Part shown: positions 9,851-57,714 of the stretch, piece after piece
Layout of the letters: every line of letters begins with the position of its first letter
How positions within the stretch are numbered: position 1 is the first letter of the stretch
Source: Paulinella micropora
Lineage: Eukaryota > Cercozoa > Imbricatea > Euglyphida
DNA: 64,000 nucleotides
NCBI GenBank assembly: GCA_009731375.1
Contig: BJOX01000294.1
Span: forward strand, 1 to 64,000
Reading direction: 5' to 3'
Program-made: the position numbers and the translations under genes
The notes under the pieces: model-generated
What the model was told of the DNA's origin: nothing
The model's input: only the letters and a program-made list of their open reading frames with translations
Database searches by the model: none

Positions 9851-10560
9851 TTACAGTCATGCACTCAGTCATAAGCGTTGGTCAGTGGTGGCAGGAGTTA
9901 CGAATATTGATATTAATCATTTGACAGGCGAAGAGCTGGTAGGTTCTCTCTTTACTACGGGTTGGGTTTCTTTCTCTCTGCCGTGTCCTGATTCTCGTCC
10001 TCGCTATCAGAGTCCGGAAGGTGAAAGAGGTGGTTCAGTAGGTAGATTGATAGAAACTGTCAGCTTCGCTTGTGTAAACAAAGGGTGTCGCTTATGGGGA
10101 GGTAGCTCCCCTATCGCTAATGGATCATAGATCGCCAGAACAGCAAGGAACCCATATTCCCAATTATCCCAATCTGGGTCTCTGCTGTTAAATGGCGGGG
10201 GATCCACTTTGAACCCTCTGTTCATCGACAATCCAAACATGGCCCAGTGTATGCCATGTTGGATCAAAGTGCGGAAGGTAGGAGCTAAACTCAACTACCA
10301 ATAAATGCCTACAATCAAGTAGAAATGGGGAAATTGTTATTAGGGATGAAATGAGTTGGTGTGTCTATGCTATGCTGTCTAGCCGATAGACAAGTTTGAG
10401 ATGGGTGCCTCCGAGTCAGCTTCTGCCTACCCACGGAATGATGTCGACTGCCTGCTGCACGTCAATCCTCGCACTTTTCTGTTGAAGGCATAATGCCTCT
10501 CCTTCCAGACTAAGTGCAACTGATTACCAGGCTACTTGAACTCAAGCTGCTGGCGCAGAG
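9851..10560. other. Non-repetitive sequence, no firm gene
   Basis: A minus-strand open frame (10294-10007) without an ATG start reads FNSRDPDWDNWEYGFLAVL. It could be an exon or an old element fragment; I cannot assign it. Confidence 0.25.
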
Positions 10561-10760
10561 TTCGCTAATCAAGGCTCGATAACCTGTTAGAGTACAGTGT
10601 TATTAATGAAGCAATCTATGATAGCTACTACTACTGGCACTCTCAACACACTATTAATACAACAACTTCAATGAGAAAACATGAAGGCGCCAACAGACGC
10701 GCCACGTAACTTGACTGGCCGAATCATAAGTAATTGCTCTAACGACACCGTTACTCCGAT
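10561..10760 (+). repeat. Old repeat copy that preserves the empty site of the copia insertion
   Basis: CTATGATAGCTACTAC and ACTCTCA (10617-10650), then ACAACTTCAATGAGAAAA and GGCGCCAACAGAC (10660-10700), correspond to the sequences immediately left (51650-51682) and right (60064-60150) of the full copia element, here joined without it. Confidence 0.65.
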
Positions 10761-10799
10761 ATCGGGACGGTCCATAACTATAAATTAATTATTAGTTCC

Positions 10800-11148
10800 A
10801 ACAACATACTTCCACAGACTTGGATCATCTATCTTTAATAATGTTACAGGCAGTACTTAATCTAAAGTAATCAGGGGGGGTATTAGGTAATAGATCGGTA
10901 ATAGATATAGTATTAATAACTAATATATCCATGTATTTAACCGGGTTATGCGGTTAGATCCCGTATCAGAACAATTAATACCAATCTACCTAGTGGACTG
11001 AGTGGGTATATCTGCTCCCATATAGTGGGTCCAGTTCCTATTGTTCCGTTCTACCGTGGCATTACCGACCATTCATTATAGTTCTCCGTTTCCGTTGGAC
11101 CATGGTATAGTCATTAAAGTCATTCTTCGGTACCTAGTACTAGCTACC
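10800..11148 (+). mobile_element. Truncated copia 3' end: internal tail, polypurine tract and LTR
   Basis: ATCTTTAATAATGTTACAGG...CTAAAGTAATCAGGGGGGG (10831-10880) matches the sequence before the 3' LTR of the full element. The LTR follows (about 10881-11148), with ATATATCCATGTATTTAACCGG and GTGGGTCCAGTT in common. It is more diverged than the two LTRs at 51.7 and 59.8 kb, so it is an older insertion. Confidence 0.8.
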
Positions 11149-11153
11149 GCTTT

Positions 11154-11549
11154 ATGAAGATGAAGATGAAGATGAAGATGACGATGACGATGAAGATGAA
11201 GAAGAAGAAGAAGAAGAAGAAGAAGAAGAAGAAGAAGAAGAAGAAGAAGAAGAAGAAGAAGAAGAAGGAGAAGGAGAAGGAGAGGGAGAACGAGAAGAAG
11301 AAGAAGAAGAAGAAGAAGAAGAAGAAGAAGAAGAAGAAGAAGAAGAAGAAGACTCTTGAAGAAGAAGAAGAAGAAGAAGAAGTAGAAGTAGAAGGAGGAG
11401 TAGAAGGAGGAGGAGGAGGAGGAGGGGGGGGAGGGGGAGAAGAAGAAGAGGAAGAAGAAGGAGGAGGAGAAGGAGAAGGAGAAGAAGAAGAAGAAGAAGA
11501 AGAGGAAGAGGAAGAGGAAGAGGAGGAGGAAGAGGAAGAAGAAGAAGAA

Positions 11550-11581
<32 letters not shown>

Positions 11582-11594
11582 AGAGGAACAGGAA

Positions 11595-11629
<35 letters not shown>

Positions 11630-11666
11630 AGAAGAAGAAGAAGAAGAAGAAGAGGGAGGAGAAATC
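11154..11666 (+). repeat. Purine-only GAA/GAG tract of about 510 bp
   Basis: After a GATGAA lead, nearly every base on the plus strand is A or G, mostly (GAA)n with GAG and GGA interruptions. Long open frames here are artefacts of the triplet repeat. Confidence 0.95.
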
Positions 11667-11729
11667 GTTTGCATAGCAAGCCTCTATGAGCCTTGAAGGC
11701 TAAAGGCTACACAGCTCTTTCAGACTGCC

Positions 11730-12044
11730 TCAGCACAGCCTGCACCTTACCCCTCAGCACCGCGAAGACTACACACACAGCTCATCCGTACTGCCTCACC
11801 ACTGCCTCCACCTTGCCCGCTACAGCTCATTCGTACTACCTCACCACAGACTCAACCTTGGCTCATTATTACTGCCTCACCACCGCCTTCACCTTGACAG
11901 CTTATTCGTAATGCCTCACCACAGCCTCGACTTTTACAGCTCTTGCAACCTCCACCTTGCCAGCTCATTCGTTCTGCCTCACCACCGCCTCCACCTTGAC
12001 AGCTACATTTCGTACTGCTCAAGACCACCTTCGCCCTGGACAGC

Positions 12045-12070
<26 letters not shown>
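11730..12070 (-). repeat. DCAF13: Tandem array made from the DCAF13 stop-codon region
   Basis: The last coding bases of DCAF13 (AKVEAVVRQYE then TGA, AGCTG) recur about seven diverged times 3' of the gene as CAGCTCATTCGTACTGCCTCACCACCGCCTCCACCTTG on the plus strand, with spacings of roughly 35-60 bp. Several copies keep the TGA. Confidence 0.75.
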
Positions 12071-29475
<17,405 letters not shown>

Positions 29476-29520
29476 TATGCACATTCCATACATTTTTGTT
29501 TAGAGCAACACGGGTTCGAC

Positions 29521-49301
<19,781 letters not shown>

Positions 49302-49484
49302 GCACAATAGGCACAATCGGCGAGTTAAGCCACGTGATGCTAGGCCAAGCGCCCACGTGGGGCTGCCCCAAACACAAACAAGTTAGCTAACAGACCTAAC
49401 ACGAAAACCAGAACGAGCTCTATGGGAAAGAAAAAAAAAAAAAAAAAGTGGAAAAGAAAAAATGCACGAAAAGAAACACCACGA

Positions 49485-49886
49485 AAATAATAATAATAAT
49501 AATAATAATAATAGTGCTTCTCTGTCAATGGCTGATGCATTTCTGCACATGCGCCTCCATCGTCTCACCCGTGAGGGGAGTACGAAGAATTGACGATAAG
49601 CTCTAATGANNNNNNNNNNGTGCTTCTCTGTCAATGGCTGATGCATTTCTGCACATGCGCCTCCATCGTCTCACCCGTGAGGGGAGTACGAAGAATTGAC
49701 GATAAGCTCTAATGACACCCCCGCAAGGGCAGTTCCAACACTTCCAGACGGGCCGGTATGTTCAATGAAAATACTGGTCCAGACGGATCGGTATGTTCAA
49801 TGAAAATACTGGTGGCACCGACGGGAATCGAACTGGCGACAGGGCCCAGATGGTATAACTTGACACTGGGCTATCACGGTGTCCAT
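49485..49886 (-). mobile_element. tRNA-derived SINE with (TTA)n tail, full copy
   Basis: On the minus strand it starts at a tRNA-like head (49886 down to about 49812): GG(A)CACCG pairs with CGGTGCC as an acceptor stem. Box A is TAGCCCAGTGTC (49873-49862) and box B is AGTTCGATTCCC (49834-49823). A body with a 35-bp direct duplication (CCAGTATTTTCATTGAACAT twice) follows, then AGAAGCAC and (TAT)n. A 10-N false gap (49610-49619) repeats about 95 bp of the 3' part. Confidence 0.8.
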
Positions 49887-49890
49887 AATG

Positions 49891-49963
<73 letters not shown>

Positions 49964-50097
49964 TAATAATAAATAATAATATAGAAGGAAACAGAAAAGA
50001 GGGGGGGGGGGCACAAACCAAACCAAACAAGAAGAAGAAGAAGAAGAAGAAGAAGAAGAAGAAGAAGAAGAAGAAGAAGAAGAAGAAGAAGAAGAAG

Positions 50098-50133
<36 letters not shown>

Positions 50134-50376
50134 AACAACAACGACAACAACAACAACAACAACAAACAACAAACAACAGAGCACAACAACAACAACAACA
50201 ACAACAACAATAACAACGACAACAACCTAAACAACAAAGTACAACAACAACAACCAATACCAATTTTCCACAGCAACAACAACAACAACAACAACAACAA
50301 CAAAAACAACAACAAAGTAGAAAGAGAAGTAGGTACTACCAGGACGCAACAACTCGAAACCGATTTGTTTTTCTCT

Positions 50377-50436
<60 letters not shown>

Positions 50437-50504
50437 GGTTTCCGTTTGTTGTGTTAATGCAGTAGTTATTGCGCTCGCCGCTTCGTTTCCTTTTTCCCTA
50501 TAAG

Positions 50505-50571
<67 letters not shown>

Positions 50572-50577
50572 ATTTTT
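49887..50577 (+). repeat. AAT, GAA, CAA and inverted TTG arrays, then poly-C
   Basis: (ATA)n 49887-49975, (GAA)n 50030-50099, (CAA)n 50100-50325 and (TTG)n 50377-50438. The CAA and TTG arrays are reverse complements 50 bp apart. A run of about 65 C precedes a 10-N gap (50578-50587). Confidence 0.95.
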
Positions 50578-50587
50578 NNNNNNNNNN

Positions 50588-51599
50588 CTCCACACACATG
50601 GGAGATTCGCGTTTCAACCCAATTAGTTTTTTACTACGCAATCACTCTTTTAATAGAAACTTGCCACTCGCAGTATTTAAGTCAACATCATTTTGTTGCA
50701 TTCTGTTGTTTCTGTTGTTGTCTTTGTTGTTTTTTTCGTTGTTATGTCTTTGTTGTTGTTGCTTGCGTATGTATGTTCACAGTATTATAACAGCCTATAC
50801 GTACCTTATTGCAAATATTAATACTAGCCTGAGTATAACATTATTAATATATTAACATATCAGTGAATTAGCAAATTACATATATGTATAAAATCAATAA
50901 ATACTGTGGATCAAACCGGACCATCAGCAGCCTATTATTACCGGTAATACAGCGTCTGGTCACCGTCTCCGTAGTAATTGTATTGGCTATCTATTGGATT
51001 TCGGCCGGAGGATTGAGAAAAGGGCCGATTGAGAAGTTCAGTACAATTTCAATCCCATCTCGGATCTTCTCAGGACCGGCTGCCTAGATTTCTCCAATGG
51101 ACGAAGGGCCTCCGCAATGCTTCCAGTCTTGAACCTGCAACCGGGGCGTCCCCCTCTTATCGGTCGTTGACTTCTGACGGTCACAACGCAGAATTTATTA
51201 ACAACAAAAATGAGGATTCATTGTCCGAAAATGCCCGGCCGCCGGCAAGTGAGGGCCAACTAACGAAGTCAAAAAGATGACACCTGCGGTACCTTCCAGA
51301 AGTTGAATTGACCCACGTAACGTACCGTAGGCTGATATTTGTATTAATAAACTTGAAAGTCAAGTGGTAATGGTCACGTAGTACAATAAAAGGCTGGTGC
51401 CACCAGTACCAGGATAAATATTAAAATTGAGCTTGCAGTGTACTGATTATGATTTAATAACCGTGAACTTGCAGACTAATAACTTGAATACTGACCAACA
51501 ACATTAACGACTACTACAAACTGACTGCCATGATAATTAAGTAATAATGAACATAACTCAGTGCCTGAGAAAGGATCTATTTAATATTTAATGCTCCCC
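50588..51599. other. AT-rich intergenic sequence, no gene supported
   Basis: It includes GTT-rich stretches and a short plus-strand frame (51029-51280) without recognisable features. Confidence 0.35.
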
Positions 51600-51682
51600 C
51601 TTAATTAGACTGAAGTCCCTCATGTTAGCGGGCCACTATTATTAAAATAATAATCTATGATAGCTACTACACTCTCAGAGCA
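51600..51682 (+). repeat. Left flank of the copia insertion, copy of an older repeat
   Basis: AATCTATGATAGCTACTAC and ACTCTCA match 10613-10650. The right half continues at 60064-60150. Confidence 0.6.
51678..51682 (+). repeat. Target-site duplication GAGCA (left)
   Basis: GAGCA precedes the 5' LTR and recurs right after the 3' LTR at 60059-60063. Confidence 0.85.
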
Positions 51683-51926
51683 TGTTAGACTATAGATCTG
51701 GTAACCGTAATATATCCATGTATTTAACCTGGTTATGCGGTTAGATCCCCTATCAGAATAACTAATGCCAATCCACCTTAATGGACCGAGTGTGTATATC
51801 TGCACCCATTAAGTGGGTCCAGTTATTGTTCGTTGTTATGAATACCTACCAATCGTTTTAGTCATCCGTTACTGTTGGGTAAAGTATAATCATTAAAGTC
51901 ATTCTTTTGTATATCGTAAGTCAATA
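51683..51926 (+). repeat. Copia 5' LTR
   Basis: It runs from TGTTAGACTATAGATCTGG to GTAAGTCAATA. The right border is set by the target duplication at the other end. Confidence 0.88.
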
Positions 51927-51938
51927 GGTTATGAAGCC
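51927..51938 (+). other. Copia primer-binding site (half tRNA-iMet type)
   Basis: GGTTATGAAGCC adjoins the LTR. Copia elements use a cleaved initiator-tRNA with its anticodon region as primer (GGTTATG...), which this resembles. Confidence 0.6.
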
Positions 51939-52439
51939 TTGAAGCGCCGTTGCGCTGGACCCCTTGGAGAGTGTCTCCAAGAACCGAAGAAAGCTGGCAC
52001 CTACACCCAGAGGGACGTTGTCTTGTTCGTGTTTGGTGTCAGAGCAGAACTAATTTCTGTCACTGTGTGTGGTTGATAGGTAACTGGAGTGGCACTGTGC
52101 GAGTTGAGCTGAGTCTCAGCGCAGTGGGTGGTGGTTAGAGGCCGCTCGAGCTCAGCCATCCAGCCCACCAAGGCGTCAAGAGTTCCCCGAGGAACGTTCC
52201 GTAGACAGTGGCGAAGGAAGCCAGACGTCCAGCTCCCAGTTCTGCCGGCAACGACGGTTCCCGGCAACCTTTTTCTGCACAACAGTCCTGGCTTTGATCC
52301 GGTATTGGGTGAGCATTCTGCTTAGAGGGAAGAGTCATAGTCTTTCCCAGCACAGTCAAGAGTGAGTCTACACAGCTAACACCTTCCTCTAAATCACCGG
52401 TAGACAGACCAACGTCACAGTCATTCACACAGAGAGAGA

Positions 52440-53289
52440 TAGAGGATGAAGAAAAGCAAGATCACACGAGGAGAAGAAGAGAGCTGAAAGATGAGTTGCT
52501 CGCTTACCTCATTTCCTCATGTCAGCTGAATCCTGATGCTATGGCATTGTTGTCTGAAGCAGAAGGTGAACCAGCAAAATTCTGGAAAGCTATAGTAGAC
52601 AAGTACAGAGGATTAGACGACATAGCTAAGGCAGGTCGATTAGACAAGCTAGTCGCTATGCAGGGTCCTAGTTCGATGAGTAAGGTAGAAACATGGCTTA
52701 CAAAGTACAAGACACTAGTCAGACAAGTCGAGTTAGACGAAGGAAGAGCAGAGTCAGACTACAAGAAAAGTAAGAAGCTATTTAGACTCCTACAACACCT
52801 AGACCCTATGTCAACCATTTACACTACATGGCAGCACATGGATCAAAGATGGGACTGGAAACATCTAACCCTAAAAATAGTGCAGGTCACGTCACACAAG
52901 AATACAACAACGACAAGCTGTACAGGGAAGTAATAACACCGCAAAAAGGAAAGCAGGTAGTATTTAGTACAATGACGAAAGATTCTGAACTAAAATGCTT
53001 CTGCTGCAAGCAAGCTGGGCATATGTGTTATGAATGTACGTCGAGGTGTGTACGAACAGATTGCAGAGAGGGAAAACGAGGTGTCAGACACACAGGTAGT
53101 GATTGCTCTTTCACTAAAAGCATATCAGCAAGACAGGGAAAGACAACTAAGCCTAAGTCATTTGACAGACCACGTAAACCCACTCAAAAGGATAGCTCTT
53201 CTGACAAGCCTAGCTCTAAACACAAGCTAAGGAAAGGCAGCACAATGAACAAGAGAAAAGGACCTAGGAAAGGTAAGTTCATTGTGTAG
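52440..53289 (+). pseudogene. Copia gag with zinc knuckle, frameshifted
   Basis: The first frame (about 52440-52933) encodes a helical capsid-like segment (FWKAIVDKYRGLDD, LVRQVELDEGRAESDYKKS). A shift into the frame 52828-53289 continues to the CX2CX4HX4C knuckle CFCCKQAGHMCYEC and a Lys-rich nucleic-acid-binding tail. The frame continues upstream of 52496 without a clear ATG. Confidence 0.75.
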
Positions 53290-53458
53290 GTGAGGAGCAG
53301 GAAGAGGAAGAGAACGAATCATCACAAGACGAGAAAGGTCAGTAGCTCCACTAGAGGATGAAGAAGTAGAGTCATCAGAACAGTCAGATCAGGGTAGTCA
53401 GAAAGATGACGACAATGACGAGACTGAGGACTCACTACAACTCATACAGTGGATACAC

Positions 53459-54834
53459 ATGAACGTGGAAGTGAAGAAGAGGGAGAGTAAGAGTAGGCCT
53501 CAGACCAACCCTATCCCCATTCCCATCCCACGTACTCATCAGCAAGTTAAACCCCTAGCTAGACCCCCACAGGAGTTTAGAGGGATTGACCCCAGCATCT
53601 TTCACGTCCCATACTTCACTAGCGACTTTTTGCTGAAATACGCATTACTAGAAGCACAGAGGAGACATTTAGGGCGCGATCTCTTGTTAGTTTTGACAGA
53701 GCTTTTTGGTGTTGTCCCCATTGACACTATCCCCTTAGAACCAATTAATCTTAATTATGCCAAGGTTTGGAGGTCAAGAAAGATTGAGACACCAGAGGAG
53801 TTTTTGATCCCCGATAACAAGAGATGCGAGGGCATAGTCAGAGAGACAGGCAAGCGATGTAAGTGGATCTTAGGCCTTTGTAGGAAGGAGGACCGGGAGC
53901 AAGCGCAGCCTGGAGGCTGACTAGGTTCAAAAACTGTGTGTTTCACAAGCCGAAACTCAGACCAGACTCTGACAAAAGCCCAGAAATGACAGAAGAAGCG
54001 AAAGCTCTCATGATAGCCGCTCTAGCAGAGATTAGAGACCCCGTTCTATACGATCGTGTTTACAAAGGGATTCCAAGAGATCAGGATGGATGTCCTTTGC
54101 CTCCAACACACCTAGCAACGATCTCTAGCAATATTCCACCAGATGAACTCAAGATAGGAACTATTGCCTTATGCGTGAACAGTGATACTAGGCCTAGATC
54201 ACCTCATGTAGTCAGGATGGATAGTGCTCAGCCAGTTAGCCCAGCACCAACAGAAGCTAGTCAGAGTGAGAGCGTAAACGAAGGAGTAAATGAGACAGCA
54301 AGAACTGACCGATCAGAAAGAGAAGATGAAGAAGAGGAATCCTTTCAACATACTCCGGGAGATTGGACAAACCCAGACAGCAGTCAGTATGGTCAATTCC
54401 CGAATAAGTGGATGTCCCCTTCAAATTATCTCACTAAATCGGAACTCAAGGAGATAGGATACGAAAGAAGAATAGCTACAGAAACTCCAGATACCCCAGG
54501 TAGTAAAGATAGGGTAGATTCAGATGACAGCGGGGGAGAAACTGTTATCAGACGTAGGGGAAAGAGTAGCTATAGGTCCTACCTTGATGTTAAAGCATTG
54601 CCATCATTACCCCCAGCACAGGCTGCAAGTAGCTCTAGTAGCACTACAGGGCCTCTAGCGGATAGTCAAGCTAGTAGTAACAGTAGTACAGATCAGTCTG
54701 CCTCTGCTAAACGCCCCATAAGTAGTGCAAAGAGTAGTACAGAGCCAGCTAGTGCTAGTACACAGGATAGCGGTAGTGTTCCTACGGCCAACACCAGGGT
54801 AGCATCGCCGCCCACAATCAACCGGGTAGAATAG
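53459..54834 (+). CDS. Extra region between copia gag and pol
   Basis: Two adjacent frames (53459-53920 and 53938-54834) encode a Pro-rich stretch, a CEGIVRETGKRC...LC cluster like a half zinc motif, then a long Ser/Thr/Glu-rich segment. Standard copia elements do not carry about 1.4 kb here. The role is unknown; it may be an expanded gag C-terminus or a captured sequence. Confidence 0.5.
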
Positions 54835-54980
54835 AGAGCTCTTTCACTGAACTGTTTGATGCCATTCACCGGGGGAGTTTCGCAGTCGACTTCAGATCGG
54901 CGGGAGCATACAACCGGGATGAAACAATAAACGTCTTTTATTCAGGTTTATGCACAGTCATAGAACAGTATGTAGTAAAC

Positions 54981-57161
54981 ATGTGTATAAGAAGTGAGGA
55001 TGTAGACGCTACCCAATTTGCCATAAGTTTTCCTTATATCGCTTATACTAATTCGCCTCCTTACATTCAAGAGATCTTAGGTCCTGTCCCCAGACCAAGC
55101 CCGATTGAAGAGCCGGGAGCTGAAGAAGAAGATGAGAAAAGAAAGGAAGGTGGTAGTATCATGCACAATGCACATGCTATGGTCAATCTGTCTAGAGATA
55201 GTATAGTTGACGATAGTGCTTGTAGCACAAACATATCACCCAACAAAGAACTGTTCACTAATCTAGTGAAAGGACAGGCCAATTTCAGTACAGCTAACAG
55301 CATCATAACTACATCCCTGAAAGGTCAGATTTCAGTGCAGTTAGCTGAAGTCGGAGAAGAGATAGACGTAGTTGCTAGGAATGCGGTATACAACCCAGAT
55401 CTGCCATACCCACTGATATCTACCGCCACTTGGGATGATTCAGGAAATGCTGTATTGCATCAGAATGGACAGATCATTTTGCTAGACAGACCCATACCTG
55501 TTGATAAGGGAGCAATTCTTGCGCAAGGTCGCAGGGCCCAGAACAACATATACGTTTGGGATAAGCCTGGCATAAAGCAACTAGATCCTAACCTCATCTT
55601 TGACCCACACACAGGGAAGCAGGTTGACAGTAGGAAGAAGCTTGCCAAACTGAAGGATCGAAAGAAGAAGCACATGAACCACAGTGCCACACAACAATTC
55701 ACTGCACCAAATGCTATCGCAAGTTACCCATTTTGTGGAAATGTATCAGCATGTGTTTGTGGATGGGGATGTGATCATGGTTGTAACTATGTGCCATACA
55801 CGTACGAATGTGACACTGAACTTGGAGAGAAAGCAAACAACAACACATACCATTTCTCATACCTCTTACCTGTTGTCAGTCCAGATGCGAGCAAGAACAT
55901 CCATTTCGTTATACTTCACCGCATGGCATTACATAGAGGCGGTGCGGCGACGGATAGGCTAGCTAAGGCGCAGGGATGGACGATCATAGGAAAGGATTGG
56001 AGAGAAGCCGTGAGAAAATGTGAGTGCTGTAGTCTAGCTACCATGCGAGAAGTAGATCACAGTTCGAAGAACAGACATGACAGGGATTGGGCCCCAGGAG
56101 AATGCTTAGTCATGGATCCTCAGTTTTACTTAGTATTGTCTCATGATGGTAGAAAATACAAGTACACCATTAAGTGCGTAGCTAGTGGCTACGTAAAGGA
56201 CTACTACCTAAAACAGAAGAACGAGTTTTTCGGCTATTTTCTTGAGGCAGTTGCATTCTTTGAACGTCAGACAGGAAATGCTGTTAGAATGGTCAAGTCA
56301 GATCAGGAGTATAGGGGTTACGGAGTTTTTAAGTCCTGTGTTAAGCGTACAGGAGTAGAATTCTACCCGTCCCCTAAGAGCCACAGTAAGAGTAATGCAG
56401 TGATAGAAAGATCACATCTAACCATGAAAGGCCCAGCAACAGCTGCCAGACTTGACGCGGGTTTGCTCATAAGTTTTTGGACAGACATGGAAAAGAACTC
56501 TACTTACATCGAAAATATGATACCTAACGCACACGCAAGGTTCAAGGGTATTTCCCCTTTTGAGGCCATCTTCAAGAAGAAACCGCTAATGTCACACCTA
56601 AAACCCATTGGTTGTGCTGCTATCATGAAGGTGGAGAGTAAGAAGGGAGAGCCCAAGGGTGTGCCTGTCATATTTCTAGGGTACGAACCAACCACAGGAT
56701 ACTACAGAGTGTATGATCCTATAGGCAAACGTATCTACGGAGATCTGAAATATGTTCGTTTCGATGTCAATCGCATGGAAAAAAGAGTAGCTGCTAAAGT
56801 TCTCAAGATAGACCCCCTAGAGGACGAGAAGTTAGAAAGGGTAAGTTGGAATAAGGATCCACCAGCCCCAAAGTCTCGTACAGCAGGGGGAGATGTTGAG
56901 AACAATCAAGAAAGCGGGATCGTCGACGCTTTAGAAATAGAGGGATCTGAAGTGGGAATTTATCCTAGGAAACAGGGTTTGCCCATTTCGGGTGCTTCTA
57001 GGTCTTCTGTAGTTGTGGAAAAAGAAGTTGTGATAGTGGAAAGTGATAGTGATACGGATGCCGAACAGTTGTCCCCATCAGTCACCCCACAAGTCCATGA
57101 TCCGGAGGAAACCTACAACCAGAAAAAGAGAGTGTCAGTACACCGCCAGTCAGTTCGATAG
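54981..57161 (+). CDS. Copia protease-integrase
   Basis: The protease motif is VDDSACSTNI (Asp-Ser-Ala, where DSG/DTG is usual). The integrase has an HHCC-like start (LHRMALHRGG...CECC) and a catalytic triad: D in VMDPQF, D in VKSDQEYRG, and E in NAVIERS 35 residues after the second D. It also has a copia-type PFEAIFKKKP motif and a C-terminal LGYEPTTGYYRVYDP. A Cys-rich insert (GNVSACVCGWGCDHGCNY) precedes the zinc-binding part. The frame is intact for 726 codons and would be read as one polyprotein with gag and RT. Confidence 0.88.
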   Translation: MCIRSEDVDATQFAISFPYIAYTNSPPYIQEILGPVPRPSPIEEPGAEEEDEKRKEGGSIMHNAHAMVNLSRDSIVDDSACSTNISPNKELFTNLVKGQANFSTANSIITTSLKGQISVQLAEVGEEIDVVARNAVYNPDLPYPLISTATWDDSGNAVLHQNGQIILLDRPIPVDKGAILAQGRRAQNNIYVWDKPGIKQLDPNLIFDPHTGKQVDSRKKLAKLKDRKKKHMNHSATQQFTAPNAIASYPFCGNVSACVCGWGCDHGCNYVPYTYECDTELGEKANNNTYHFSYLLPVVSPDASKNIHFVILHRMALHRGGAATDRLAKAQGWTIIGKDWREAVRKCECCSLATMREVDHSSKNRHDRDWAPGECLVMDPQFYLVLSHDGRKYKYTIKCVASGYVKDYYLKQKNEFFGYFLEAVAFFERQTGNAVRMVKSDQEYRGYGVFKSCVKRTGVEFYPSPKSHSKSNAVIERSHLTMKGPATAARLDAGLLISFWTDMEKNSTYIENMIPNAHARFKGISPFEAIFKKKPLMSHLKPIGCAAIMKVESKKGEPKGVPVIFLGYEPTTGYYRVYDPIGKRIYGDLKYVRFDVNRMEKRVAAKVLKIDPLEDEKLERVSWNKDPPAPKSRTAGGDVENNQESGIVDALEIEGSEVGIYPRKQGLPISGASRSSVVVEKEVVIVESDSDTDAEQLSPSVTPQVHDPEETYNQKKRVSVHRQSVR

Positions 57162-57714
57162 CCTTTCCCAAAGCAAAGAATAGGAAGGCAAGACTGTCGA
57201 ACCGACTGGACCCATTGCAGGGAGTTGAAGTAGCAGTTCCTGCCCCAGAATTTGGAGAAAAATGGGCTCAGACTCAATATGGAGAGCAGTGGCGCACACA
57301 CATCAGGAAGGGACGTGCCATTCGTCCAGGGGGAGCTTTAAAAGCAATCTCAGGAAAGATGGAACCTACGCATTACATAGACTTCGGAGAGGGAACAGCA
57401 GAGAGAATGTTGGATAGTGAGATAGAGAAATATAGGATTATTTCAGTCGGTACGACCAGTCTTATCAACCCCCCAGAAGTCAGCGTAGAAACCCCAGTTG
57501 TGCCCAAGTTGAACGAAGGAGAACAAACTCAGTCAGTATTATCTCCAAATAAGCCCAACCCCGCTACTTTTCGTTCATGGACGCAGGGTGAGATATCAGG
57601 CGATAATCTCATACCCGCAAGACAGAGAAGAGAGTCAGACCCCAGAAGCAACCAGTTGCTCCTCCAGTTAGCGTAGCACCAGCTACTGTAGCGTCAACAC
57701 AACCACCACCCATA

